Shown here piece by piece: positions 24,496 through 33,758 of a stretch of DNA of 62,594 nucleotides (position 1 is the stretch's first letter; each line of letters opens with the position of its first letter). The stretch is from CAZUMW01 sp964621615 (GTDB lineage Bacteria; Desulfobacterota; WTBG01; CAIYCZ01; CAIRTM01), in the NCBI GenBank assembly GCA_964621615.1, contig CAZUMW010000027.1, forward strand, positions 1-62,594. Direction: 5' to 3'. The notes beneath the pieces were generated by a model, which was given only the letters and a program-made list of their open reading frames with translations, was not told the DNA's origin and did not search any database. Both the position numbers and the translations under genes were made by a program.

Positions 24496-26443
24496 AACAG
24501 GACTATGGCGCTGCGGGCTGTTGCTGCTGAGCGCTGCTGTGCTGCTTCTGTCTGCTGCTCCGGCCCGGCCACAGGGGCAGCAGGCAGAAGCGGAAGCGTT
24601 TGAGGACACCACGTCTATCATGTTTCTCGGCGAGCAGCTGTATGAAGTGTCCATCGCATCCAGAAAGGCGGAGCCGCTGCGGCGGGCACCGGCGGCGGTG
24701 ACGGTTATAAAGCAGGAGCAGCTTGTAAAATACCGGACCCTGGCAGATGTGCTGCGCACGATCCCCGGCTTTTTTGTCGACCGAAACGAGCTCAAGGAGC
24801 GCATCTACCTTCGCGGCGTTCCGGATTCCTTCCTTGTCATGATGGACGGAGTTCCGTTCTCAAGCGATGCATCCACGATCGATTATCCCCGCGGTATGGA
24901 GCTCAGCCTCGATTATATTGAGAAAATAGAGATTATACGGGGCCCCGGATCGGCGCTGTGGGGCCCGGACGCGTTTTCAGGCATTGTCAACCTCGTAACC
25001 AAGAAGGCTCAGGACTACACGGGCGTTGCCCTGCGCGGTGAAACCGGCTCCTATGACACCCGCCTCGGATCCGTCCAGGCCGGCTGGTCGCATAAGGGGT
25101 GGGATGCCTATATGTTCGGCTCTGTCGCGAGCAGCGAGGGGTTTGAAAGCGATCTTCCCGGCGACGAAAAGCGCCATGACGACCGATACGGGGAGATATA
25201 TGCAAAGCTGAGCTACCGGGATGTTTTTGAGCTTTCCGGGCGTTACTCACGCTATCGCGATTATTACTCCGATCCCCATTTTATGCTTGAGGGCTCAGAG
25301 CACAAATCGTTTTCCTTTGTTCAGGCAACCCTGAACAAAAGCTTTACCAACTCGGCGCTGTTTGTTCAGGGATGGTTTCAGTATTTCGACAGCCTGGATG
25401 ATTATGACCGCTCACGGTACGAGCAGTTCAACCGGCAGTACGGCCTTGAGGTGAAGTACGATCACAGCCTGTGGAACAACCATTTTGTGACGCTTGGCGT
25501 ATCATTTCGCTACAATGACGGCACAGAAACAACTTTTAAATATAACGATCAGGATTTTGAGTACTTCCCCAGCTATACCACCAATCTCACCTCGCTGTAT
25601 ATTCAGGACAAGTGGAAAATTCTTGAAAATCTTGAGCTTACGGCGGGAGTCAGGTATGATTACCACGATGAATATAAAAATTTTACCAGCCCGCGCGTGG
25701 GCATAAATTATATTTTCTTGAAGTATTTTAACATAAAGCTGCTCTACGGGCGTGCGTTCAGAACACCGAGCCTTGCTGTGGTTATCGAAGAATCAAGCCT
25801 TGACCCCGAGCAGATCGACAGCTATGAAGTCGAGCTCGGCTTCAACTACAAAAACCGGCTTTCCCTCGAGGTGAACTATTTTTATAACGAGTTTGACAAT
25901 CTGATCGAGCGCGATGCGCTCGGCGATATTTCTAACCGCGGCGATGATATCATAAAAGGCGTTGAGGTGTCGCTGCGCTGGGCCCCTCTTTCCTGGCTTT
26001 CGCTGTACGGCAATTACTCGCATCTGTTCGGCAACCGCCAGCGCGGCACCGAAGCCACGCGCCTTGTGCCAAGCGAGCAGGAGCCGGGGGAAACCACCGA
26101 AACAACGGTGGAGAGCTTTCTGAACGTCGCGCCGGATAATATCATCAACGCCGGCATAGAGCTGGGGCCGTGGCGGCGCTTCAGGCTGACGCTTGACATG
26201 AACTATGTGGACCGGCGGAAGCTGGCGCAGGGGCTGGAAGAATTCAGCAACGGCAGGCGCCACCTGTCCTCGTATGTGCTGTTTGACCTGAACCTTTTTG
26301 TCGACGATTTTCCGTTTGACAACGCCCGCCTCCGGTTTACGGTAAAAAACCTCACCGACAAGGAGTATTTTACCCGCGGCGTGTTCGGGCTTGTTGAGGG
26401 GGAGGGCAGTTCCATGTATCTTACGCTGAGCTATCGCTACTGA
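24479..26443 (+). CDS. TonB-dependent outer-membrane receptor
   Basis: A 654-residue receptor started at 24479, where an ATG with a clear signal peptide (hydrophobic core LLLLSAAVLLLSAAPA) overlaps the regulator stop by 17 bases. A plug domain follows (AAVTVIKQEQL, IRGPGSALWGPDAFSGIVNLVTK), then a long beta-barrel with alternating aromatic strands ending in the classic final aromatic LTLSYRY. Such receptors import iron chelates, cobalamin or other large ligands using TonB energy. Cotranscription with a two-component pair suggests ligand-dependent control. The ligand is not evident; cobalamin would fit the radical SAM gene nearby, but nothing proves it. Confidence 0.9.
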   Translation: MTIIHKTGLWRCGLLLLSAAVLLLSAAPARPQGQQAEAEAFEDTTSIMFLGEQLYEVSIASRKAEPLRRAPAAVTVIKQEQLVKYRTLADVLRTIPGFFVDRNELKERIYLRGVPDSFLVMMDGVPFSSDASTIDYPRGMELSLDYIEKIEIIRGPGSALWGPDAFSGIVNLVTKKAQDYTGVALRGETGSYDTRLGSVQAGWSHKGWDAYMFGSVASSEGFESDLPGDEKRHDDRYGEIYAKLSYRDVFELSGRYSRYRDYYSDPHFMLEGSEHKSFSFVQATLNKSFTNSALFVQGWFQYFDSLDDYDRSRYEQFNRQYGLEVKYDHSLWNNHFVTLGVSFRYNDGTETTFKYNDQDFEYFPSYTTNLTSLYIQDKWKILENLELTAGVRYDYHDEYKNFTSPRVGINYIFLKYFNIKLLYGRAFRTPSLAVVIEESSLDPEQIDSYEVELGFNYKNRLSLEVNYFYNEFDNLIERDALGDISNRGDDIIKGVEVSLRWAPLSWLSLYGNYSHLFGNRQRGTEATRLVPSEQEPGETTETTVESFLNVAPDNIINAGIELGPWRRFRLTLDMNYVDRRKLAQGLEEFSNGRRHLSSYVLFDLNLFVDDFPFDNARLRFTVKNLTDKEYFTRGVFGLVEGEGSSMYLTLSYRY

Positions 26444-26460
26444 ACCGAAAGGCCTTTTGT

Positions 26461-27240
26461 ATGAAAGCATATCCCTATTCGGGCATCCGCCGGAGCATCA
26501 GCCAGTATGTCAGGCTTGCAAGCCGCATCAACCCCATTGCGCTTAACGCTGACGTTCGCGCCCACCGGCTGGTTCGGTTTTGCAGCGATCGGGGCTATAC
26601 CTGCTCCTGCGTGCTGATAAAGGCGATTGCCCATGTCGCCCGGCAGCACCCGTTTATAAACGCAATTCTCGCCCGTGACCGCCTGCTGCGCAAAAGGATT
26701 TTTGTGCCCGATGCGGCGGATGTGTGCATTGCAATGGAAAAAACCCACAACGGTGAAACATTTGTTGTGACGCCCGTGGTCCGCGATGTGCAGCATAAAT
26801 CATTTGACAGCATCAGCGCCGAGCTTGCAGCGCTGGGCGCAGCCGCCTACGGGGAGATGCCGGGCAGCATGGAAAAGCAGCTGTTCGGCCTGCTGCCTGA
26901 CAGCATCAAGTACCTCATACTGAAATTTATTTGTCAGCAGCCGGGGCTGTTTCAGCGCTATTTCGGCACAATAGGGCTGAGCAACATCGGAAAGCACGGG
27001 GTGCAGTATTTTTTCCCGGTGTGGCTCAATACGGTGGTGTTCGGAGCGGGAAGCATCGCTGAGAAGCCGGTTGCCGTGGACGGGCAGGTAAGGGCAGAGC
27101 CGGTGCTGCCCCTGACGCTGTGTTTCAATCACTGCGTGATAGACGGGGTGGATGCGGCACGTGCGCTTGCATCAATGAGGCGCTATATTGAGCAGGGCGA
27201 ATACGAATCAGCGCTTTCAAATGATGACAGTCAGAATTGA
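26461..27240 (+). CDS. CAT/2-oxoacid-dehydrogenase-fold acyltransferase-like protein
   Basis: A 259-residue protein ending in a region that matches the catalytic domain of chloramphenicol acetyltransferase and dihydrolipoyl acyltransferases: FNHCVIDGVDAARAL contains the H-x3-D-G motif with H224 and D228. It has no lipoyl domain and no E3-binding domain, so it is a stand-alone acyltransferase of unknown acceptor. It follows the receptor by 17 bases, in the same operon. It might acylate a small molecule or lipid connected with the receptor or with the ketosynthase locus. Confidence 0.78.
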   Translation: MKAYPYSGIRRSISQYVRLASRINPIALNADVRAHRLVRFCSDRGYTCSCVLIKAIAHVARQHPFINAILARDRLLRKRIFVPDAADVCIAMEKTHNGETFVVTPVVRDVQHKSFDSISAELAALGAAAYGEMPGSMEKQLFGLLPDSIKYLILKFICQQPGLFQRYFGTIGLSNIGKHGVQYFFPVWLNTVVFGAGSIAEKPVAVDGQVRAEPVLPLTLCFNHCVIDGVDAARALASMRRYIEQGEYESALSNDDSQN

Positions 27241-27302
27241 CAGGCTCGCTTCCGGGCTATGTGCTAGCGACCCCGCACAGGCTGCCGGCACGGATTCGGG
27301 CT

Positions 27303-29486
27303 TTAATATGCTTCCCAGTAGTCGCCGCCCTTTTCGATCAGCTTTTTGATCTGCTTCAGCTTGTCTTTCAGCCCGGTTGTGGTGCTGCGCGCTTCCTCGA
27401 CGTTGCTGACCACATGCGGGGTGATCAGGATAATCAGCTCTGTTTTATCCGTTTTGTTTTTTGTGTCGCTGAACAGGTAGCTCAAAAGCGGGATGCTTGA
27501 AAGAATCGGTACGCCAGAAACGGTCTGGTTTGACTGATCTTTTATCAGGCCGCCGATAACGATGGTCTGGCCGTCCTGAACGACAAGCGATGTTTCGGCT
27601 TTTCTGTTGCTTATCACGGGGGACTGTATGCCGCCGGACACGACCGGCTGCGCTTCGCTGACCTCCTGGGAGATGTCCATTGCCACGAGGCCCTTTTCAT
27701 TGATTCTGGGGGTGACGGTAAGAATAACGCCGGTTGAGCGGTATTCGATCGAGCGTGAGGTGGAGGTGTTTGCCTCGACATCCTGGGGGACATACTCGCT
27801 GGTGATGATGGGGACCTCCTGGCCGACTTCAATGCGCGCCTCTTTGTTGTCGGTTGCAAGAATGTGCGGCGAGGATAAAATGTTGAGCTTGTTTTTGCTG
27901 GCCTGCGCGACAAGAAACGCCTGCAGACGGTTTGAATCAAACCGGTATGTGAAGCCGCGCCCCAGGTTTTTTGACAGATCCGTTCCAAGCCCGCCGATCC
28001 CGAAATCGATGCCCGCCTTGTCCTGCCCTTTATAGCCGCCGATTTCGGCCCGGTCGCTGAGCAGCGCCCACTCGACGCCGAATTCCGTATCACCGCTGAG
28101 GCTGACCTCGGCGATCAGCACCTCTATGAGAACCTGCTTGGGAATCATGTCAAGCTGAAGAATGGTTTTCTTGATGATATTGTAGTCATGGGGGGTTGCC
28201 CGCACGATGATAGAATTTGTCGCCTCGTCGGTTACAATGTTTATTTCTCCCTGTATGGTTGCGGTCGTAACGCTTTGCTGCGGGGCTTTGCCCTTTGTTT
28301 GTTTCGTGCGCCGTATGACGGCTTTTTGATCTTTTTCCGATTTGCCCTCGCCGTATACCTTGTGCAGCACATCGGCGATTTCATCTGCTTTGCCGTTTTC
28401 AACGAAATAAATAAATATCTGCTCCTCGGCTTTTACATCGACCGTGTCCAGAACCTCAAGCCAGTGCTGCACCCTGTCTAAAATGCCGAGGATGGAGCTT
28501 ACGGTCAGTATGCAGCTGACGCGCTCAATCGGAATAAATTTAAGGCCGATGCCTTTCTCGGGGGATTTGCTGATGCCCACCGAGCTGAAGATGTCCTGAA
28601 GCTCTTTTGCAAGATCATCGACCGGTGCATTTTTGACCGGGAAAAAGCGGATGTCTGTCTGCTCGAACAGATCGACATCAACGAGATTGATCAGTGAAAG
28701 CAGCTTTCTGATGTTGGCTGCGGTTTCGGCAATAACCAGATAGTTGCCCTGCTGGTAGTCGAAAAGATCGCCCCCCCGGCTGATAAAAGGCTTCAGCAGC
28801 TTTTGGGTTTCTGAGGCTTCAACATATTCAAGGGGCACAACCTGTATAATCATCCTGTCGTGGGATACAATGTCGCCGGTTGATTTGCCGATATAAAAAT
28901 CCATGATTTCTTTTTTTGCTTCCTTGATCGGCACGATTTTATAAAAATCCCCGGACTCAACCAGCGCAATGTTGTTCATCTCAAAAATCGTTTCCAGAAT
29001 AGGCAGCAGCCTGTCCTTGTCAATTTCGGTGCTTGTGTGTATGTTGACCCTTCCCTTTATGGCGGGATCGATAATGTAATTAATCCCCAGCGAGTCGGAC
29101 AGGGCGTTGATAACTTCATAGATATCCGCATTGTCGAAGTTAAGTGAAATTTTTTGATCCGGCTCCTGAGGGGCGGGCTCGTCAGCAAGCAGCATGCTTT
29201 GCTCCGCAGGTCCTGTAACGGGCGCAGCAGGCTGAGCGGTGGTGTTGTCTGATGCTGCAGAAGGTGCGCCGGCAGCCTGAGCGGCGGTTGCATTGTCTGC
29301 AGGATCAGCCGGGGATGCCGTTTCATTGTCAGGGGGCGGGGCTGTCCGGCTGTCGGCCTGAGCGGCCGCGGGCTGAGGAGAGGCTGACGGTGCAGCGGCG
29401 CAGTCCGGCACCGGCTGCTTTGCAGCGCAGCCGCAGAAAAGGAGCCCCGCGATGGCGGCGAGCATGTAAAGCTTCAGTTTGTTCAT
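27303..29486 (-). CDS. gspD: type II secretion secretin, GspD
   Basis: About 727 residues, started at 29486 so that a lipoprotein-type signal (MNKLKLYML... ending FCGC) is N-terminal. A roughly 90-residue Ala/Pro/Thr-rich low-complexity linker follows, then the N0-N3 domains (for example ADIYEVINALSDSLGINY) and the secretin core with VLIEVLIAEV, VPIITSEYVP and the terminal DKTELIILITPHVV. It forms the outer-membrane channel for folded exoproteins. The lipobox suggests self-targeting without a pilotin. It is the last gene of the secretion operon rather than its usual early position. Confidence 0.93.
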   Translation of the reverse strand: MNKLKLYMLAAIAGLLFCGCAAKQPVPDCAAAPSASPQPAAAQADSRTAPPPDNETASPADPADNATAAQAAGAPSAASDNTTAQPAAPVTGPAEQSMLLADEPAPQEPDQKISLNFDNADIYEVINALSDSLGINYIIDPAIKGRVNIHTSTEIDKDRLLPILETIFEMNNIALVESGDFYKIVPIKEAKKEIMDFYIGKSTGDIVSHDRMIIQVVPLEYVEASETQKLLKPFISRGGDLFDYQQGNYLVIAETAANIRKLLSLINLVDVDLFEQTDIRFFPVKNAPVDDLAKELQDIFSSVGISKSPEKGIGLKFIPIERVSCILTVSSILGILDRVQHWLEVLDTVDVKAEEQIFIYFVENGKADEIADVLHKVYGEGKSEKDQKAVIRRTKQTKGKAPQQSVTTATIQGEINIVTDEATNSIIVRATPHDYNIIKKTILQLDMIPKQVLIEVLIAEVSLSGDTEFGVEWALLSDRAEIGGYKGQDKAGIDFGIGGLGTDLSKNLGRGFTYRFDSNRLQAFLVAQASKNKLNILSSPHILATDNKEARIEVGQEVPIITSEYVPQDVEANTSTSRSIEYRSTGVILTVTPRINEKGLVAMDISQEVSEAQPVVSGGIQSPVISNRKAETSLVVQDGQTIVIGGLIKDQSNQTVSGVPILSSIPLLSYLFSDTKNKTDKTELIILITPHVVSNVEEARSTTTGLKDKLKQIKKLIEKGGDYWEAY

Positions 29487-29596
29487 GGTCGGCAGAGGTT
29501 TTTCCGGCGTATGATGCATGTTCGTCGTCGCTTTCTTCTTCAGGGCACTGCTATCTGTATCGTTACAATCGAGGGCTGAATGAGCTGTTTTTTTAC

Positions 29597-29623
29597 CCTA
29601 TAGCTATGTTTTAACGCTGTCAA
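29597..29623 (-). promoter_or_regulatory. possible internal promoter before gspD
   Basis: In the 180-base gap between gspL and gspD the minus strand reads TTGACA (29623-29618), a 15-base spacer and TATAGG (29602-29597). The -35 is perfect, but the spacer is short. The gap holds no ORF long enough for GspM. Confidence 0.35.
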
Positions 29624-29666
29624 GCCTTTTCCAAATGACGGCTGACGCTGACCGGCAGCACGGCAG

Positions 29667-31241
29667 TTACGGGCTGAGCGGCGCTCCGGTAACGTTCATT
29701 TGCAGGGTGAACTTTTCACGCTTAAACCGCCTGTCGGTAGTTATGGGAGAGGTGAATTTTACATTCTCAAACATGCGGGACTCCTCAAGGAGCGGGATCA
29801 GCTTTGAAGCCGAAACTGCATACCCGCGCAGCGTAACCTCCTTTTTATCAGCCTCGTATTCGAACTGATACAGCCATATGTCCTCCGGAATCAGCTCGGT
29901 GAGCTCCTCGAGGACCGGCAGGCTGCCGACATTGTTTGTGTGGATATCCTCAATGGTTGCGGAAAACCGCTGTATGGATTCCGCCTGGCTCTCCAGGTTT
30001 TCGATTTCCTGAACCGCAACTTTGTACTCGCGAAGCTGCTCATCGAGCAGCGCAAGGTGGGTTTTCATGGTAATGGCGTTTTTTGCGATGATCGCCCCGA
30101 TTGCCGCGAAAAACAGCACAACGGATGCCGCCAAAATAAATTTGCGCTTGCTTTTTTTCCTCCTGGGACGGGTTTCGGGAGGTATTACATTGATGTCCAG
30201 GGGGATGTCATCAATGCCTTTTAAGGCAAGCCCTACCGGCACCTGCAGCCGGGGGAGGTCCGGAGCGGGTATGGCCGCGGCCTTTTTGTTCAGGTTTACC
30301 GGAAGCTGCTCTGCGCGGCGGAAAAAGGGGCGGATATGTTCCGGAATGCGCTCTGCAAATTCCGGATCAATTTCCTTTCCTGCCAGCTGGAGCCGCATGT
30401 CGTTGTCCCGGCCGTATGATGCGGGAAGATACACACGGGAGCGGACAGCGTTGTGATAGATATCCTCAAAGCCCGGCTCTTCGTCTTCGTGCTCAGGGGC
30501 GGTGAATGCCTGAGAGTAAAACAGCGATCCGTTACCGGTCAGCATCACCTCATAGGTTTTTGGCGAAAGATATTCCACAAGCGCCTGTACCGCAGGCTCT
30601 GAATCCGGGTGGCCCGGCGCTTCCACGAACAGCTCTGCGGCGGAGGGGAAGCGCTTGAAAACGGGCGAAAGATATTTTTGAGGAATGATGTTGTTTTTGA
30701 CGATCCAGGACAGGTCAAGCGGCGCCTCAGGGGGCAGCAGCTGCCTCTGGAACGCGTTGAACCGGGCGCTGGTGGTTATTTCTATGCCCTGGGGCCGTAT
30801 TTTCAGTTTTTCAAGCAGGCTGCGGTAATAATCAACCGACTCTCGCTTGACCGTTATCAGCAGAAGCCAGAGCAGATTGCTTTCAGGCAGCCGGTTCAGT
30901 ATGTGAAAATCGTAATAGACATCGTCGAAGGAATAGGGCGTGTGCCGGTCGATTTCATAGCCGAGCGTGGTGCGCACGTCCTCCTCGACGGCAAGCGGGA
31001 GCGTGATGAACTTAACCAGCGCGCTGTCGCGCGGCACTGCCAGATATACGTTTGCTTTTCTGCCTTTATAGGATTTGAAAAACCGCTGCAGGTTATGCAG
31101 AATAACTTCTTCTTTTTCCTCTTCCTTAAAGTTTGCAAGCGGCAGTATCCGGTGGCCCTCAAGGTAGGTTTGTGAAATTCCCTGCCTGAGTGCAACCGCT
31201 ATCATTTCATTGTGTTTAAATACGATTCCTATGCTTCTCAT
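29667..31241 (-). CDS. gspL: type II secretion GspL, fused PilM/PilN-like
   Basis: A 524-residue protein. The N-terminal 220 residues resemble the actin-like PilM/GspL cytoplasmic domain (YLAVPRDSALVKFITLPL, TLGYEIDRHTPY). A single membrane helix lies near 375-395 (FILAASVVLFFAAIGAII), followed by a coiled coil and a PilN/Fims-like periplasmic domain (LTELIPEDIWLYQFEYE, RGYAVSASKLIPLLEE). GspL links the GspE ATPase to the inner-membrane platform. A separate GspM is expected next but is absent. Confidence 0.87.
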   Translation of the reverse strand: MRSIGIVFKHNEMIAVALRQGISQTYLEGHRILPLANFKEEEKEEVILHNLQRFFKSYKGRKANVYLAVPRDSALVKFITLPLAVEEDVRTTLGYEIDRHTPYSFDDVYYDFHILNRLPESNLLWLLLITVKRESVDYYRSLLEKLKIRPQGIEITTSARFNAFQRQLLPPEAPLDLSWIVKNNIIPQKYLSPVFKRFPSAAELFVEAPGHPDSEPAVQALVEYLSPKTYEVMLTGNGSLFYSQAFTAPEHEDEEPGFEDIYHNAVRSRVYLPASYGRDNDMRLQLAGKEIDPEFAERIPEHIRPFFRRAEQLPVNLNKKAAAIPAPDLPRLQVPVGLALKGIDDIPLDINVIPPETRPRRKKSKRKFILAASVVLFFAAIGAIIAKNAITMKTHLALLDEQLREYKVAVQEIENLESQAESIQRFSATIEDIHTNNVGSLPVLEELTELIPEDIWLYQFEYEADKKEVTLRGYAVSASKLIPLLEESRMFENVKFTSPITTDRRFKREKFTLQMNVTGAPLSP

Positions 31242-31300
31242 AGCGCAGCAACAAGGAAAAAGGCGGCCGCGGTGCTTTTCGCGGCACGGGCCATATCAGG

Positions 31301-32470
31301 TCAATTGACTGTTTTCCAGTTATATACGACAAACCTGCTTTTGGTGAGCACCAGATTGCAGGAAATAGTTCTCGAAAGCGTACCGTCCGGAGAATATCCG
31401 GTTGATATGAGGCGAAAGTAGCCCAGCGTCGGAATGTTTGCGCGGGTCACTTTGATATCTTTGCTCCATACCTCATAGTGTTTAAATTGAGTGAGGCGCG
31501 GATCGGCTTTGCCGTCAAACGGGCGCCTGCTTCGCTCTTTCACGATTTTCCGTGCGGTCTGCCGGTCCATGCCGTTCAGCAAAAGGAGCTGATCCGCCGA
31601 GGCCGTATTAATATCGATTGTGGGCGGATATGAGCTTGAGCCCGCCATGGTGGAAAACAGGTGGACAAGGCCGACATCCGTGAGCGGAACGCCGGTTTCG
31701 TTGTCATAGCGCCTTTGTTCCTCCTGCTGTTCAAGATCTTCAGCCGATCCTGAAATCATCCGGTTCAGCTCCTCCCGGGTCAGCCTGGTTTTTCGTTCCC
31801 CCCGGCCCTGTTTTTTGCCATAGAAAACGGTTTCATCCACCCCGCGCACCAGGAGCAGCTCCTCCAGTACCGGAATCTTGTCGTCCCGGCACTCATAGGG
31901 GGGATCGAGCTCAGCATAATAATCATCCTCAGCCCCGTTCACTCCGGTGACGTTGTGATTTGAATCGCGCCAGTCAATCAATGAATCTGCTATAATATCT
32001 CTTTTTTCCCCCTGAAGTCCAATTTTTTCTTCCAGTAAATTCTTGAGCATGAGAGGGTTTGCTTTTGCCTTTTGCAAAAAGTCGTTCAGCTTGATTTTAT
32101 TCCGCTCGTCCTCTATGGCCACCTCACAGGAGCCGCTGCCGAACTCGAACCGGTAGGGGCCTGAGCCCGGAAACCAGTAGGTCAGACCGGGCTCTGCCGT
32201 ATCCTCCTCTTCAAGCGAGGCGATTTTTTTTTCACCCACATCCGCAGCGCGGCGCAGCTCAACGACCGCCCGGTTTATTCCTGCTTCTGCAGCGTAATAA
32301 GCCTGAGCCGCCTCCTTGAAATTGTGTGCGGTTACCGTCTCGGTCCGCATGGTCCAGGAAAATTCGGCACAAATAATCGATAAAAAGGTTATTATCCACA
32401 GGATAAGCAGCAGCGCCACGCCGCGATCGCCATTGACGGCCGGCGCCCGTGCGGCGCTCCCTTTTTTCAT
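31301..32470 (-). CDS. gspK: type II secretion minor pseudopilin GspK
   Basis: About 389 residues from the ATG at 32470; a start at 32485 is possible. The prepilin-type N-terminus GDRG/VALLLILWIITF lacks the usual Glu5, as is normal for GspK, and is followed by a large globular domain with SAM-like helix-hairpin repeats (DINTASADQLLLLNGMD). GspK caps the pseudopilus with GspI and GspJ. It contains a run of charged residues around 245-265. The gene is separated from gspJ by 140 bases holding a dispersed repeat. Confidence 0.9.
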   Translation of the reverse strand: MKKGSAARAPAVNGDRGVALLLILWIITFLSIICAEFSWTMRTETVTAHNFKEAAQAYYAAEAGINRAVVELRRAADVGEKKIASLEEEDTAEPGLTYWFPGSGPYRFEFGSGSCEVAIEDERNKIKLNDFLQKAKANPLMLKNLLEEKIGLQGEKRDIIADSLIDWRDSNHNVTGVNGAEDDYYAELDPPYECRDDKIPVLEELLLVRGVDETVFYGKKQGRGERKTRLTREELNRMISGSAEDLEQQEEQRRYDNETGVPLTDVGLVHLFSTMAGSSSYPPTIDINTASADQLLLLNGMDRQTARKIVKERSRRPFDGKADPRLTQFKHYEVWSKDIKVTRANIPTLGYFRLISTGYSPDGTLSRTISCNLVLTKSRFVVYNWKTVN

Positions 32471-32512
32471 TGCCGAAGTGCTCATAAACGCATGCCATGA
32501 AAAAAGCATGTA

Positions 32513-32600
32513 TTTCACGCGATTGAAAAAATTTTATCAAACGTGTCCAAAACAAATGAAAGCATTAAGCAAAAGCCGGTTCGTACATTATTTTGGACAC
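32513..32600 (-). repeat. dispersed repeat with TTTTGGACAC inverted ends, copy 1
   Basis: Between gspJ and gspK, GTGTCCAAAA (about 32542) and TTTTGGACAC (about 32591) form a perfect 10-bp inverted repeat. Read on the minus strand, the stretch CCGGCTTTTGCTTAAT ... TTTTGGACACGTTT matches positions 58177-58250 with a small indel. It therefore belongs to a family of short mobile or relic elements rather than being a local terminator. Confidence 0.55.
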
Positions 32601-32610
32601 AACTGAATTT

Positions 32611-33327
32611 TTATATTTTTTTAACCATTACCGGGATTATCAGGCGCTGGAGCCGCTCGTCGTCTTTTCTGTCTGAAAAGGTGAGCGCTATCTCAACAAA
32701 ATGAGGCAGCTGCATACCCTTGTCCTTCGGATCCCAGTGGCTCACCCACTCGCCGTCGTCATCGCCCCGCTTGCGCTCATAAAAGCGCAGCTCGATTTTT
32801 TTCACATCCGGTGAAAGCACTATGGTATTTTCCTTTTCGCGAACCGGCACATCCTCGAGGTCTTTGAGGTTTCCCGCCAGCGCGGGCCCCTCGCCGAGCA
32901 TGAGCCCCTCATCTCCCTCGACCCATATATCGATAAGAGACAGCCCGCCGTCCCGTTTGTGCAGGTTGGCGCAGGATACGAATTTAATCGAGTCGGATTT
33001 CCCGAAAAAAGCAAAAAAGCGCTTGTGGCGGTCAATTTCGCCCGGGGTCACCATGTACGGATAGGTGGACGTGATTTCACGGTACAGTATCTCTGTGACG
33101 GCGCGGAGCTTTTGATAGGTCGCAATGTCACGCTCGCCGCTTTCCCAGGCGCCGATGCCCACGCGAAAAGAGGAAAAAATAACTGAGACAATAAGTGCAA
33201 AAATAGATACCGCCAGGAGCATTTCAAGCAGGGTGAACCCCGGCGCCCCGGCAGGCACGCACAGGTGCGTGCCCCTGTTTCTGTACCCGGTGCGGGTATC
33301 GGCTTCTGGTCTGCTTGCGCCGGTCAT
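32611..33327 (-). CDS. gspJ: type II secretion minor pseudopilin GspJ
   Basis: About 238 residues from 33327, six bases past the gspI stop. The prepilin motif APG/FTLLEMLLAVSIFALIVS is preceded by a leader of about 31 residues (with basic and polar residues), much longer than the usual 6-10, so either the start is further in or the leader is genuinely long. The globular part follows GspJ in length and layout (ILYREITSTYP, IELRFYERK). It forms the pseudopilus tip with GspI and GspK. Confidence 0.88.
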   Translation of the reverse strand: MTGASRPEADTRTGYRNRGTHLCVPAGAPGFTLLEMLLAVSIFALIVSVIFSSFRVGIGAWESGERDIATYQKLRAVTEILYREITSTYPYMVTPGEIDRHKRFFAFFGKSDSIKFVSCANLHKRDGGLSLIDIWVEGDEGLMLGEGPALAGNLKDLEDVPVREKENTIVLSPDVKKIELRFYERKRGDDDGEWVSHWDPKDKGMQLPHFVEIALTFSDRKDDERLQRLIIPVMVKKI

Positions 33328-33332
33328 AACAC

Positions 33333-33758
33333 CTATTTTTCCTTTTTGATTGTTTTGAGCGTTTGCAGCGTAATTTCGCGGGTGCGCACCCCTGACTTCC
33401 AGCTGACAGCGGCCTGAAGGGTAAATGTGTCGTAGTTCAGGTTGTCGAAAAAGGTTTCTTCGCCTTCCTGTACGGTATACTCGTATGGAGTGACACGGGT
33501 TTCCCACGTATAGCCGTCATCGAATCTGCCGCTTTCAGATGATTCTGAGAGCTGTTTTTCAAGCTTGAGCTCTTCAAGCTTCTCCCGCGCATGCATTACC
33601 GCGCAGGTTATATCGCGGGACCGGGCGCCGGCCCTGAGCGCCACAGAGAACTGCTGCAGCAGCACGGTAAGGGTAAGTCCCATGACCATGACGGCAACAA
33701 GCACTTCCAGCAGCGTGAAGCCTCGCCGGTCTGTTAGCGTGAGGGGGCTGTTATTCAT
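33333..33758 (-). CDS. gspI: type II secretion minor pseudopilin GspI
   Basis: A 141-residue pseudopilin with cleavage motif RRG/FTLLEVLVAVMVMGLTL, Glu5 present, and a short globular tail ending in basic residues. Its start overlaps the end of gspH by 8 bases. GspI nucleates the tip complex with GspJ and GspK. Length is a little above the usual 120-130 residues. Confidence 0.9.
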   Translation of the reverse strand: MNNSPLTLTDRRGFTLLEVLVAVMVMGLTLTVLLQQFSVALRAGARSRDITCAVMHAREKLEELKLEKQLSESSESGRFDDGYTWETRVTPYEYTVQEGEETFFDNLNYDTFTLQAAVSWKSGVRTREITLQTLKTIKKEK

